Part shown: positions 36,017 through 44,520 of the stretch, piece after piece | Position numbering within the stretch: the first letter of the stretch is position 1 | How the letters are laid out: each line of letters begins with the position of its first letter | Assembly: GCF_900128495.1 (NCBI RefSeq) | Contig: NZ_LT635801.1 | Coordinates: 1,189,997-1,253,996 of the forward strand | Direction: 5' to 3' | DNA length: 64,000 nt | Source of the DNA: Bacteroides ilei | Lineage (GTDB): Bacteria; Bacteroidota; Bacteroidia; Bacteroidales; Bacteroidaceae | Made by a program: the position numbers and the translations under genes | Notes under the pieces: model-generated | Seen by the model: only the letters and a program-made list of their open reading frames with translations | Databases searched by the model: none | Told to the model about the DNA's origin: nothing

Positions 36017-36751
36017 TCAAACAATATGTTCATTAACATAATTTTGGAGTTCCTGTTTGTAGCTGTCTGATATAGGGATGTATTCTTTACCGAATACGAT
36101 GCGTCCTTTGTCGATTACTTTTATCTTTTGTTTTTGCACGATAAATGAGCGGTGTACTCTTAGGAAACGGCTGGAAGGAAGTTTTTCTTCCATGGCTCTC
36201 ATGCTTACCAGTGAGAGAATGGGGCGGGGTTCGTCTTCCAGATGGATTTTGATATAATCTTTCAGTCCCTCTATATAGAGAATCTTGTCCAGATTTATCT
36301 GGATAAGCTTATAATCACTTTTTATGTAGATATAATTAGATTCAGATGATGCCTGGATGAAGTTGTTTGAATTTTCTTCAGCCTTTTGCTGTAGTTCGAA
36401 CCATTTGACAGCTTTATTGACAGCCTGCATGAAATCACTGTAACTGACTGGTTTCAGCAGATAGTCGAGTGCATTGACTTTATATCCGTCAAGTGCATAT
36501 TGTTCAAATGCGGTTGTGAAGATAATACGTGTATCTTGGGGAATCATTCGTGAGAATTCCAGACCGTTCAATTCAGGCATCTGAATATCGAGGAAAATAA
36601 GGTTTACAGGATTTTCCGGTAGATTTTTCATGGCCTGAATTGCACTTGAGTAGGCTCCGTTCAGTTCCAGTAACGGTGTTTTTTTTACATAACTTTCCAG
36701 CAGTCCTAACGCTAGAGGTTCATCGTCAACAATGGCGCAACGCAGTTTCAT
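36017..36751 (-). CDS. LytTR-family response regulator
   Basis: A two-component regulator of 244 residues. The receiver domain (1-120) has Asp9-Asp10 in IVDDEP, the phospho-acceptor Asp55 in LIFLDIQMPE, and Lys100 in DYLLKPV. The LytTR DNA-binding domain (about 140-240) has NYIYIKSDYKLIQINLDKILYIEG and FLRVHRSFIV. The gene is 6 bases after the sensor kinase and surely works with it. It is followed by hairpin elements at 35814-35908. Its target genes are not known; the efflux operon directly upstream is a candidate. Confidence 0.93.
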   Translation of the reverse strand: MKLRCAIVDDEPLALGLLESYVKKTPLLELNGAYSSAIQAMKNLPENPVNLIFLDIQMPELNGLEFSRMIPQDTRIIFTTAFEQYALDGYKVNALDYLLKPVSYSDFMQAVNKAVKWFELQQKAEENSNNFIQASSESNYIYIKSDYKLIQINLDKILYIEGLKDYIKIHLEDEPRPILSLVSMRAMEEKLPSSRFLRVHRSFIVQKQKIKVIDKGRIVFGKEYIPISDSYKQELQNYVNEHIV

Positions 36752-36757
36752 GGTTTA

Positions 36758-37822
36758 TCAATATTTGTTGAGTGTATTATTGGGATATATTTTAATTGTA
36801 GAGGTGTATTCTTTGTTGTCTTTTGATACATACTTGTCCCATTTGTATGCATTGGGATAAACAAGCTCCAGGCGCTTTTTGACTTGTTCCAGGCCGATTC
36901 CGGAACCACTTTTATCAGTCTGGTTTTTCGGGTAATTGCTATTTCGTATGGTACAGCATATTTCGTTGTCGGTTTCTGTTATGGAAATGTCGATAAAGCT
37001 TGTTTCGGTAGAGGATATTCCGTGTTTGAATGCGTTTTCAATCAGAGAAATGAATATGAGTGGCGCAATGAAAGTGTGACTTTCCGGTTTTATGTCGAAG
37101 TTTGTTGTAATACTGACCTGTGAGGAAACCCTGATCCGCATCAGTTCTATGTAGTTACATATAAAGTCTATTTCTTTTTTTAATGGTACAAACATCTGTT
37201 GGTTATCGTATAATACATATCTGAGCAATTTGCTTAGCTCTTGTATGGCTTGTTGTGCCTTGTCTGTATCAAAAGAAATCAAGGCATAGATGTTGTTCAA
37301 GGTGTTAAGCAGGAAATGGGGATTCAATTGGTTCCTGAGATTTTTCAGTTCTGCTTCCGTGCGGCTCTTGACCGCTTCTCTTCGTGCGGTTTCAGTTTCA
37401 CTCCAGCGGATACTCATACGGATTGCGACACTTAGTCCGACGGAAAATATCAGACTGGCTATGTCACGTAAATAAAAGATATAGGGAGGAGGTGTGGGCC
37501 GGTCTGTCGGAGGAGGCATAAGGCGGAAAGAATTCCAATAGTGTAATCCGATAGCCATACCTGCAATCAGTACAATATTGCTGAATACGAATTCTTTGTT
37601 TTTTTCCTTAAATAAAATAAAGGGAATAAGCAGAAAATAGTTTATATAGAAAATAATGAATAATGTGGTAGGGACAATACTGTGATGGATATAGGCCGAC
37701 CAGTTGATGCTTCCGTTATTCCGTTGGGTAAAGAATAACGGGAAAGCAAAGACAAAGCCCCAACACGTGATGTGTATGAGTATTTCCAGCGTGCGGTGAG
37801 TGATATTGATGGTATGTTTCAT
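36758..37822 (-). CDS. LytS-like sensor histidine kinase
   Basis: A 354-residue membrane kinase of the PF06580 type. Four hydrophobic segments cover about residues 10-145, with little periplasmic sequence, so it probably senses within or near the membrane. The phospho-acceptor His169 is in LRNQLNPHFLLNTLNNIYAL. The ATPase part shows LIENAFKHG near 263 and GSGIGLEQVKKRLEL near 305. It precedes its response regulator by 6 bases. A -7 box TATTTTTG is at 37852-37859 on the minus strand. Confidence 0.92.
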   Translation of the reverse strand: MKHTINITHRTLEILIHITCWGFVFAFPLFFTQRNNGSINWSAYIHHSIVPTTLFIIFYINYFLLIPFILFKEKNKEFVFSNIVLIAGMAIGLHYWNSFRLMPPPTDRPTPPPYIFYLRDIASLIFSVGLSVAIRMSIRWSETETARREAVKSRTEAELKNLRNQLNPHFLLNTLNNIYALISFDTDKAQQAIQELSKLLRYVLYDNQQMFVPLKKEIDFICNYIELMRIRVSSQVSITTNFDIKPESHTFIAPLIFISLIENAFKHGISSTETSFIDISITETDNEICCTIRNSNYPKNQTDKSGSGIGLEQVKKRLELVYPNAYKWDKYVSKDNKEYTSTIKIYPNNTLNKY

Positions 37823-37851
37823 AATATATAATTATAGGAAACGATTATAAG

Positions 37852-37859
37852 CAAAAATA
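37852..37859 (-). promoter_or_regulatory. -7 box for the lytS-lytT pair
   Basis: TATTTTTG on the minus strand, 29 bases before the kinase start and downstream of two tandem terminators, so the pair can be expressed apart from the efflux operon. Confidence 0.5.
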
Positions 37860-37875
37860 ATGTTTTTTGTAAAAA

Positions 37876-37916
37876 GTCCGGTTGCTTTCAGCATAAAATG
37901 CTTCCGGCAACCGGAC
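37876..37916 (-). terminator. Second terminator after the efflux operon
   Basis: GTCCGGTTGC (37876-37885) pairs with GCAACCGGAC (37907-37916), with an inner AGCAT-AAA-ATGCT stem. On the minus strand it is followed by five T. Confidence 0.8.
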
Positions 37917-37952
37917 AAGGAAACCAAAGTTATGAAGAACAAAGTTAAAAAG

Positions 37953-37970
37953 AGAGCTTTCACAAGCTCT
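37953..37970 (-). terminator. First terminator after the efflux operon
   Basis: AGAGCTT-GTGA-AAGCTCT read on the minus strand (37970-37953), with a GNRA loop and a CTTTTT tail, 37 bases after the permease stop. Its sequence and place resemble the hairpin at 35891-35908. Confidence 0.65.
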
Positions 37971-38007
37971 ATAGGAAAATTATATTGTATTATGCATTGC
38001 TTTGATA

Positions 38008-39228
38008 TTATTCATATCTTAATGCTTCAATCGGATCCAGATCGGCTGCTTTTTTGGCAGGGTACCATCCAAAGAATACGCCGGTAAAGGTACATACAGC
38101 AAATGAGAGCAGGACACTCCATGGCTGGATGTAGACAGGCCAATGTGCTACAGTTTTGATGATGAAACTGGCGCCACACCCCAGAACTACACCGATGAGA
38201 CCGCCGGTTATACTGATAAGGATGGATTCTATAAGGAATTGTGACAATATATCTACCCCACGGGCTCCTACAGACATTCTCAGACCGATTTCACGTGTCC
38301 GTTCAGTCACTGATACATACATGATATTCATAATTCCTATACCGCCGACTACCAATGATATACCGGCAATGCAGGCCAGTAGGGTTGTCATCAGATCGGT
38401 TGTAGTATTCAGCATGGAGCTGAGCTCCTGTTGTGTACGGATGGTAAAGTCATCTTCGTCACTTTCTTTCAGTTTGTGTTCGCGGCGGAGAGTTTCTGTA
38501 ATTTCATCGACAGCTTCGTCGGTCATATCTTCTGTCAGGGCCGAAGCAAAAATTTCGCTGAGGTAAGTCTGGGCTAACAAACGTTTCATTACTGTAGTAT
38601 AAGGCGCCAGTACGATGTCATCCTGGTCCATACCCATTGAGTTGTAGCCTTTCGATTTCAAGACACCGATAACCCGCAAAGGTATCTTATTGCAACGGAT
38701 TACTTTGCCTATCGGGTCTGATCCGTCGGGAAACAGATTGTCGACAATGGTTTTACCGATTACACATACTTTTGCTGCTGTATGGATGTCATTTTCAGTA
38801 AACATTTCTCCTTCTTCTACAGTCAGTTGGCGGATTGTCAGGTAGTCAATGCTGACGCCACTGACAGAAGAGGGGTAGTTATTGGCTCCGGCAATCAATT
38901 GCCCTGAAGAAGATACGTTCGGACTGATGGCAGAAAGGAACATACATTCGTCACGTAACGTTTCATAGTTTTCCAGTTTCAGGGTTTGCATGGAGGATGG
39001 ATCCTGACGGACCCCTCCACGCATCTCAGCTCCCGGATGGATCATGATCATATTCGAACCCATTTCCGAAATCTGTTTCTGGATACTTTTCTTTGAACCT
39101 TGTCCGATGGCTAGCATGGCAATGACAGAAGCGACACCGATTATGATTCCCAACATGGTCAAAAAGGCACGCAGCTTGTTGTTTGACAATGCTCTCAGTG
39201 CTATTTTAAATAGATTTGTACCGTTCAT
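38008..39228 (-). CDS. ABC transporter permease, MacB type
   Basis: A 406-residue permease of the MacB/FtsX superfamily. It has one N-terminal helix (FLTMLGIIIGVASVIAMLAIG near residue 20), a large periplasmic domain of about 230 residues, and three C-terminal helices starting at LLACIAGISLVVGGIGIMNIMYVSVTERTREIGLRMSVGAR. The ATPase is encoded separately just upstream, unlike Escherichia MacB where both are fused. With the adaptor and TolC-type genes it should form a tripartite pump for peptides, lipids or antibiotics; the substrate is not readable. Confidence 0.92.
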   Translation of the reverse strand: MNGTNLFKIALRALSNNKLRAFLTMLGIIIGVASVIAMLAIGQGSKKSIQKQISEMGSNMIMIHPGAEMRGGVRQDPSSMQTLKLENYETLRDECMFLSAISPNVSSSGQLIAGANNYPSSVSGVSIDYLTIRQLTVEEGEMFTENDIHTAAKVCVIGKTIVDNLFPDGSDPIGKVIRCNKIPLRVIGVLKSKGYNSMGMDQDDIVLAPYTTVMKRLLAQTYLSEIFASALTEDMTDEAVDEITETLRREHKLKESDEDDFTIRTQQELSSMLNTTTDLMTTLLACIAGISLVVGGIGIMNIMYVSVTERTREIGLRMSVGARGVDILSQFLIESILISITGGLIGVVLGCGASFIIKTVAHWPVYIQPWSVLLSFAVCTFTGVFFGWYPAKKAADLDPIEALRYE

Positions 39229-39239
39229 TTTTTTCTTAA

Positions 39240-39992
39240 TTAGTCTTCATCATTTTTAGGTAAGGCTGCCAGAGCTTCTGCTGCCGAAAGAATATGGTTA
39301 TTTACCGTATCTTCAATTACGTGTCCGTCACGCAGGCGGATATTGCGGCTACTGTATTGTGACAGTTCCGGGTTGTGTGTAACGAAGATGATCGTTCTTC
39401 CTTCGGCGTGCAGTTTCTGGAAAAGTACAAGAATCTCAAAAGAGGTTCGTGTGTCCAGGTTACCGGTTGCTTCATCGGCCAGGATTACAGCCGGATTGTT
39501 TACTAACGCACGTGCTATGGCAACACGTTGCATCTGTCCACCCGACATCTGGTTGGATTTATGTTCCAATCGGTCTCCTAACCCTACAGCTATCAGTGCG
39601 TCAATGGCTCGTTTACGCCTTTCGGCAGCACTTACGCTGGAGTTATACATCAACGGTAATTCCACATTCTCTATGGCTGTTGTCTTGGGCAGCAAGTTAT
39701 AGTTCTGGAAAACGAAACCTATCTTACGGTTGCGCAATATGGCACGCTGAGGCTTGCTCATGGTGCGTACGGATACACCATCCAGAAGATATTCTCCACT
39801 TGTCGGAGTATCCAGACATCCCAAAGTGTTCAGTAAGGTGGATTTTCCGGACCCGGAGGTTCCCATGATTGTAACAAATTCACCTTCACGGATGGTAAAT
39901 GAGATGCCTCGTAAAGCATGAACCACTTCATCGCCTACCAGGAAGTTCCGTTTGATGTTTTGTAATTCTATGACTACTTTATTATTATTCAT
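39240..39992 (-). CDS. ABC transporter ATP-binding protein, MacB/LolD type
   Basis: The ATPase of the tripartite pump. Walker [13 protein letters not shown] lies near residue 43, the Q-loop is FVFQNYNLLP, the signature is MSGGQMQRVAIARALVNNP, and Walker B is VILADEATGNLD. The ATG at 39992 is chosen; a GTG two codons upstream is possible. The gap to the adaptor is 15 bases and to the permease 11 bases. Confidence 0.93.
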   Translation of the reverse strand: MNNNKVVIELQNIKRNFLVGDEVVHALRGISFTIREGEFVTIMGTSGSGKSTLLNTLGCLDTPTSGEYLLDGVSVRTMSKPQRAILRNRKIGFVFQNYNLLPKTTAIENVELPLMYNSSVSAAERRKRAIDALIAVGLGDRLEHKSNQMSGGQMQRVAIARALVNNPAVILADEATGNLDTRTSFEILVLFQKLHAEGRTIIFVTHNPELSQYSSRNIRLRDGHVIEDTVNNHILSAAEALAALPKNDED

Positions 39993-40007
39993 GATCACCC
40001 GATTTTA

Positions 40008-41222
40008 TTATTTTTTCTTGTTGTTTCCCGGAGGGCCTGGCATGAATGGACTACGTTCACTTTCACCGGAAGATCCTTCTTGTGTTTCCGGAATTGAACC
40101 TTTGAGTATTGTTTCTGTTACAACCGCGGTACCTTCTGTTATGCCTTCCAGTATTTCAGTTTTGCTCCCGTCACTGATTCCAGTCTTTACAGGATGTGCA
40201 ATGAAAGTGTTGTTTTCAAGAGTCCAGACTTTCTGTTTGCCTTCACAATCTTGTATGGTCCGTTTTCCCGCAATTTGTTGGTCAGGAGTAAATCTCAAAG
40301 CTTTTGATGGTACGGTTAATACATTGTTGCGTTCATTGGTATAGATTGTGACATTGGCAGTCAGGCGTGGCTTCAGTTTCAGGTCGGGATTGTCGGCTGT
40401 AATGACAACTTCATATGTTACGACTGTAGTTGTGGTAGAGCTGCTTGTTGAACTGGAACTGTTGGTACTTCCTAGGCGTATCTGATAGACTTGCCCTTCA
40501 AATACATCGTTCGGGTAGGCATCAACAGTGAAGGTAACACGTGATCCTTCTTTTATTCCCGCAATATCTGCTTCATCAACATCGGCTACTACCTGCATTT
40601 TTGTCAGGTCGGCTGCAATTGTAAATAATGTCGGTGTTTCGAAACCGGATGCTACAGTCTGGCCTTCTTCTACATCTTTACTTGTAACTACTCCATCGAT
40701 AGGCGAAGTAATGGTTGCATAAGAAAGATTACGTTGGGCTTTCGATAAAGCTGCTTCAGCTTGTTCGTAAGAACTTTTGGCACGTTGGTAGTTATATGTC
40801 GATTCTTCATAATCAGTATCACTGATCAGATTTTTCTGATGTAGCTTCTTGTTACGTTCATATAGCTTTTTCTGATAGTCATATTCTGCTTTTGCACCAT
40901 CATAAGTCGCCTGGGAAGACTGTAAGTCGCTAATCAGAGTGACTTTATCCATTTCGGCTATTACTTCTCCTTTTTTGACCACAGAGTTATAATCGATATA
41001 GATTTTATCGATGATACCTGATACCTGGGTACCGACTTCAACTTCGGTTACTGGTTCAATAGTCCCTGTAGCTGTAATGGAGTTGCTTACGGAGCCTATG
41101 GATGCCTTTTCTGTTGCAAAGTCTATTTTATTCTGCACTCCCGATCCTCCGAAAATCCAGAAACCGCCTGCAATGACAACTAATACCGCTACGGCGATAA
41201 TGATAATTGTTTTCTTTTTCAT
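40008..41222 (-). CDS. Periplasmic adaptor (MacA-like membrane fusion protein)
   Basis: A 404-residue membrane fusion protein linking the ABC permease to the outer membrane channel. An N-terminal anchor helix (IIIIAVAVLVVIAGGFWIF) is followed by a barrel/lipoyl part (VEVGTQVSGIIDKIYIDYNSVVKKGEVIAEMD), a coiled-coil hairpin at about residues 95-165, and the second lipoyl half (ATITSPIDGVVTSKDVEEGQTV). A Ser/Thr-rich loop (NSSSSTSSSTTTT) interrupts the beta-barrel domain near 252. The C terminus is a Gly/Pro/Lys tail. Confidence 0.92.
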   Translation of the reverse strand: MKKKTIIIIAVAVLVVIAGGFWIFGGSGVQNKIDFATEKASIGSVSNSITATGTIEPVTEVEVGTQVSGIIDKIYIDYNSVVKKGEVIAEMDKVTLISDLQSSQATYDGAKAEYDYQKKLYERNKKLHQKNLISDTDYEESTYNYQRAKSSYEQAEAALSKAQRNLSYATITSPIDGVVTSKDVEEGQTVASGFETPTLFTIAADLTKMQVVADVDEADIAGIKEGSRVTFTVDAYPNDVFEGQVYQIRLGSTNSSSSTSSSTTTTVVTYEVVITADNPDLKLKPRLTANVTIYTNERNNVLTVPSKALRFTPDQQIAGKRTIQDCEGKQKVWTLENNTFIAHPVKTGISDGSKTEILEGITEGTAVVTETILKGSIPETQEGSSGESERSPFMPGPPGNNKKK

Positions 41223-41243
41223 ATGTTTGATTCCTTAGTTATT

Positions 41244-42590
41244 TTATAAGTTGATTTTTTCTCCTGCATAAAAATTCAGTAGGGTACGGTTCAATATCGC
41301 CATGTATTTGGCTTGTACTTTTTGTTGTTTTGCACTTAGAAGGTTGTTCTTTTCAGTAAGCAGTTCTACTGTATTTTTCATGCCCAGGTTGAATTGTTCG
41401 CTTACCATGTCATAACTGGTTTGGCAACTTTTTAATTTGCTTTCGGCTGCATTGTACTGTTGCTGTGCGTTTAATGCATCGAGCCATAATGTTTCTATGT
41501 TGCTATACAATTCTTTCTGCTTTGTTTCCAGATCAAGCTGGGTATTGCTGTATTGGATCTGGGCTTTCTGGACATTCGTCTTGTTTTGCCGGTTATCGAA
41601 AATCGGAACACTTAATGTAATACCTATTATATTGTTCCATCCATATTTTATCTGGTCTGCCCAGTTTCTGGTACTGGCACTGTTAGTGGTACTGCTGCTT
41701 GAAGCGTTCATGCTGATTGTCGGGTAATATCCTGATTTGGCAGCCGAAATTGCCAACTTTGCATTGTCGATGCTTAGTTTTCCACTCTGTATTTCAGGAC
41801 GGTTGGCCAATGCGGTCTGGTATACATCAATCTGGCTTGGCAACATTTTTAGGACATCATCGTCATTTAGTTGCGGAAGAATCAGGTTCATTTCGGCTGT
41901 ACCGTCAAGCTCTAGCATTTGTTTCAACTGAAGCTTGTAGTTGCGTAGGGTACTTTCGGAAGTGACCAATTGGTACTGGTCGTTCCCTACCTGTGCTTCC
42001 AGTTGGGCGAGATCGGCTTTGGAAATACTGCCTTCTTCATACAGTTCCTCCCCACGTTGATAAGTGGCCTTACTGGTTTCCAATGTATTCTGATTTATCT
42101 TTACAGACTCATCGGCATATAGAATCTGGACAAACAGTTTCGTAATTTCTTCCTGGAGCATATTTTCTGTTTCGGCTACATTCAGATTCGCTATATCACG
42201 GTTGGTCTTTTGCTGTTTGATGTTATTCAGCCGGCGGCCACCGTTCCATACAGTCCATTGTGCGCTTAAATTATAATTCCCGTTATAAGTACTTTTATCG
42301 GAACTTTGGATAATTTCTGTTCCGCTGACTGTATTACTGTTTTCCTGGTAGGGGCGGTTTACCAGGTTGTGGCTTGTACTGAAAGAGAGACTTGGAAACA
42401 ATGCAGCCTTGGCACTTTTGATTTCAATTTCACTTTCTTCTAGAGCGTTTTTGTTCTGTTGAAGCTGAATGTTTTTGTCCAATGCATAATTAATGCAATC
42501 TTCCAGCGTCCATTCCTTGCTGCTTTCTTGGGCCATGAAGGGAGCGGTTGCCGAAAGAAAGGCGATGAGGCATAATGCTTTTTGTTTCAT
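41244..42590 (-). CDS. TolC-family outer membrane efflux protein
   Basis: This is the outer membrane channel of the pump. A signal peptide ends near residue 20 (ATAPFMAQ). The repeated TolC pattern is clear: EDCINYALDKNIQLQQNKNAL near 30 and a second long-helix region beginning near 235 with YQTALANRPEIQSGKLSIDNAKLAI. The length of 448 residues is normal. It is the first gene of the operon tolC-macA-ATPase-permease and has a strong promoter at 42616-42647. Confidence 0.93.
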   Translation of the reverse strand: MKQKALCLIAFLSATAPFMAQESSKEWTLEDCINYALDKNIQLQQNKNALEESEIEIKSAKAALFPSLSFSTSHNLVNRPYQENSNTVSGTEIIQSSDKSTYNGNYNLSAQWTVWNGGRRLNNIKQQKTNRDIANLNVAETENMLQEEITKLFVQILYADESVKINQNTLETSKATYQRGEELYEEGSISKADLAQLEAQVGNDQYQLVTSESTLRNYKLQLKQMLELDGTAEMNLILPQLNDDDVLKMLPSQIDVYQTALANRPEIQSGKLSIDNAKLAISAAKSGYYPTISMNASSSSTTNSASTRNWADQIKYGWNNIIGITLSVPIFDNRQNKTNVQKAQIQYSNTQLDLETKQKELYSNIETLWLDALNAQQQYNAAESKLKSCQTSYDMVSEQFNLGMKNTVELLTEKNNLLSAKQQKVQAKYMAILNRTLLNFYAGEKINL

Positions 42591-42615
42591 GTTTTATTGC
42601 TTTAATTGACTGATG

Positions 42616-42647
42616 CAAAAGTAAAATACCTTATTATGCTCTGCAAA
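42616..42647 (-). promoter_or_regulatory. Promoter of the tripartite efflux operon
   Basis: On the minus strand: TTTG (42647-42644), 20 bases, TACTTTTG (42623-42616), 25 bases before the tolC-type start. Confidence 0.75.
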
Positions 42648-42736
42648 AGAACTAGATTAATGGATAATTTATCGGGATTAAATCTTGTTTTTTACCGATA
42701 AATGACTTTTCTTTGTAATGATTATAAAATTCAATT

Positions 42737-42964
42737 ATGACCAAAAAGTTTCTGGTATCTATATGGCATTTCTATTTAGATGGCTTTAGGAGTATGACTA
42801 TAGGCCGTACATTATGGCTGTTGATTCTGATCAAGCTTTTTATCATGTTCTTTATCTTGAAATTATTCTTTTTCCCCTCTTTTCTGAAGGGTAAGACGAC
42901 GGAGGAAAAGGAAGAGTTTGTCGGGAGTGAACTGGTAGACCGTGCAGCAGAAAATAATCATTAA
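42737..42964 (+). CDS. DUF4492 small membrane protein of the cytochrome bd operon
   Basis: A 75-residue protein with one long membrane segment (LWLLILIKLFIMFFILKLFFFP, about residues 26-47) preceded by FYLDGFRSMTIGRTLW and followed by a charged tail. This is the DUF4492 pattern, found next to cydA in Bacteroidota and some other bacteria. By position and size it may be an accessory subunit, in the way CydX is in Escherichia; that is inference. It ends 19 bases before cydA. Confidence 0.82.
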   Translation: MTKKFLVSIWHFYLDGFRSMTIGRTLWLLILIKLFIMFFILKLFFFPSFLKGKTTEEKEEFVGSELVDRAAENNH

Positions 42965-42983
42965 CCTTTTAAATAAGTATTTT

Positions 42984-44483
42984 ATGTTAGGAAGCATTGA
43001 CACATCGATGATTGATTGGTCAAGGGCACAGTTTGCCCTGACTGCGATGTACCATTGGCTGTTTGTTCCTCTGACTTTAGGGTTGGCGGTGATAATGGGA
43101 CTGATGGAGACACTGTATGTTATTTCAGGTAATGAATTCTGGAAGCGTACAGTGAAGTTTTGGATGAAGTTGTTCGGGATTAATTTTGCGGTAGGTGTTG
43201 CTACTGGATTGATTCTGGAGTTTCAATTTGGAACTAACTGGAGCAACTATTCCTGGTTTGTAGGAGATATATTCGGAGCTCCATTGGCCATAGAAGGAAT
43301 TCTGGCATTTTTTATGGAGGCCACTTTTGTAGCCGTAATGTTTTTCGGATGGAACAAGGTCAGTAAAAAGTTCCATCTGGCAGCTACATGGCTTACAGGT
43401 TTAGGTGCCACCATCTCCGCTTGGTGGATTTTGGTTGCCAATTCATGGATGCAGTATCCGGTAGGGATGGAATTCAATCCGGATACGGTTAGGAATGAAA
43501 TGGTCGATTTTATGTCTGTGGCATTTTCGCCGGTGGCTGTTATGAAGTTTTTCCATACCGTTTTGAGTAGCTGGATGTTGGGCGCTGCTTTTGTTATAGG
43601 TGTCAGTGCATGGTATCTTATCCGTAAACGTGAGAAGGAATTTGCTGTAGGCAGCATGAAGGTAGCTGCATGGGTAGGTTTGTTTGCTACGTTGGTGACA
43701 GCCGGTTCCGGAGATAAGGCAGCTTATCAGGTGGCGCAGGTGCAGCCGATGAAACTGGCTGCAATGGAGGCTTTGTATGACGGTGGTACTGGAGAGCCTT
43801 TGACTGTAGTGGGTGACATCAAAATTCCTTCCATGCTTTCATTCCTGGCTACACGCGATGTGGACGGATATGTACCGGGTATCAATAATTTGTTGTTGGG
43901 AGGATATACTTTGGAAGATGGTTCAACCGCATTGCCTGTAATAGAAAAGATGGAGCGCGGAAAGAAAGCGGTCAATGCGTTGGCCGATTTCCGGCAGGCT
44001 AAACAGGAGGGTGATGAGGCCGGTATGCAAGCGTCGGAAGAGGTTATTAAAGCAAACATGCCATATTTCGGATACGGCTATATCCAGGATCCGAATACAT
44101 TGGTCCCTAATGTATGGTTGCTTTTCTGGTCGTTCCGTGTTATGGTTGGTCTGGGAATGTATTTCCTTGCATTTTTTGTTGTGGTTCTGTTGGTGGCATG
44201 GAAACATAAGTTGTCAAAGCTTACTTGGTTGCATTGGATTGCTTTATGGAGCATTCCACTGGCTTATATTGCCAGTCAGGCTGGTTGGATTGTAGCCGAA
44301 GTTGGACGTCAGCCATGGGCTATCCAGGATCTGCTGCCGTTGAATGCGGCAGTATCCCGATTGGAAACCGGTGCGGTTCAGACAACGTTCTTTATCTTCT
44401 TGATTATGTTCACTGTCCTGTTGATAGCAGAGATTGGCATCATGATAAAGGCTATAAAGAAAGGCCCTGAAACAACTGATTGA
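42984..44483 (+). CDS. cydA: Cytochrome bd ubiquinol oxidase subunit I
   Basis: CydA carries the haems of the bd-type oxidase that reduces O2 with quinol at low oxygen. The start at 42984 gives MLGSIDTSMIDWSRAQFALTAMYHWLFVPLTLG, where His near residue 19 is a haem ligand; an upstream in-frame start at 42942 would overlap the DUF4492 gene. WMQYPVGMEFNP near 154 and GSGDKAAYQVAQVQPMKLAAMEALY near 237 are diagnostic. The 500 residues are within the normal range. In an anaerobe it serves nanaerobic respiration and oxygen removal. Confidence 0.96.
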   Translation: MLGSIDTSMIDWSRAQFALTAMYHWLFVPLTLGLAVIMGLMETLYVISGNEFWKRTVKFWMKLFGINFAVGVATGLILEFQFGTNWSNYSWFVGDIFGAPLAIEGILAFFMEATFVAVMFFGWNKVSKKFHLAATWLTGLGATISAWWILVANSWMQYPVGMEFNPDTVRNEMVDFMSVAFSPVAVMKFFHTVLSSWMLGAAFVIGVSAWYLIRKREKEFAVGSMKVAAWVGLFATLVTAGSGDKAAYQVAQVQPMKLAAMEALYDGGTGEPLTVVGDIKIPSMLSFLATRDVDGYVPGINNLLLGGYTLEDGSTALPVIEKMERGKKAVNALADFRQAKQEGDEAGMQASEEVIKANMPYFGYGYIQDPNTLVPNVWLLFWSFRVMVGLGMYFLAFFVVVLLVAWKHKLSKLTWLHWIALWSIPLAYIASQAGWIVAEVGRQPWAIQDLLPLNAAVSRLETGAVQTTFFIFLIMFTVLLIAEIGIMIKAIKKGPETTD

Positions 44484-44520
44484 ATAGGAGTTAAGATAAT
44501 TACATCTAAAATATAGGTTT

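Noticed and set aside
37932..38087. Small plus-strand frame starting MKNKVKKRAFTSSIG
   Set aside because: It runs into the antisense of the permease gene, and its first part is explained by the terminator hairpin; kept only as a note in the hairpin-element finding.
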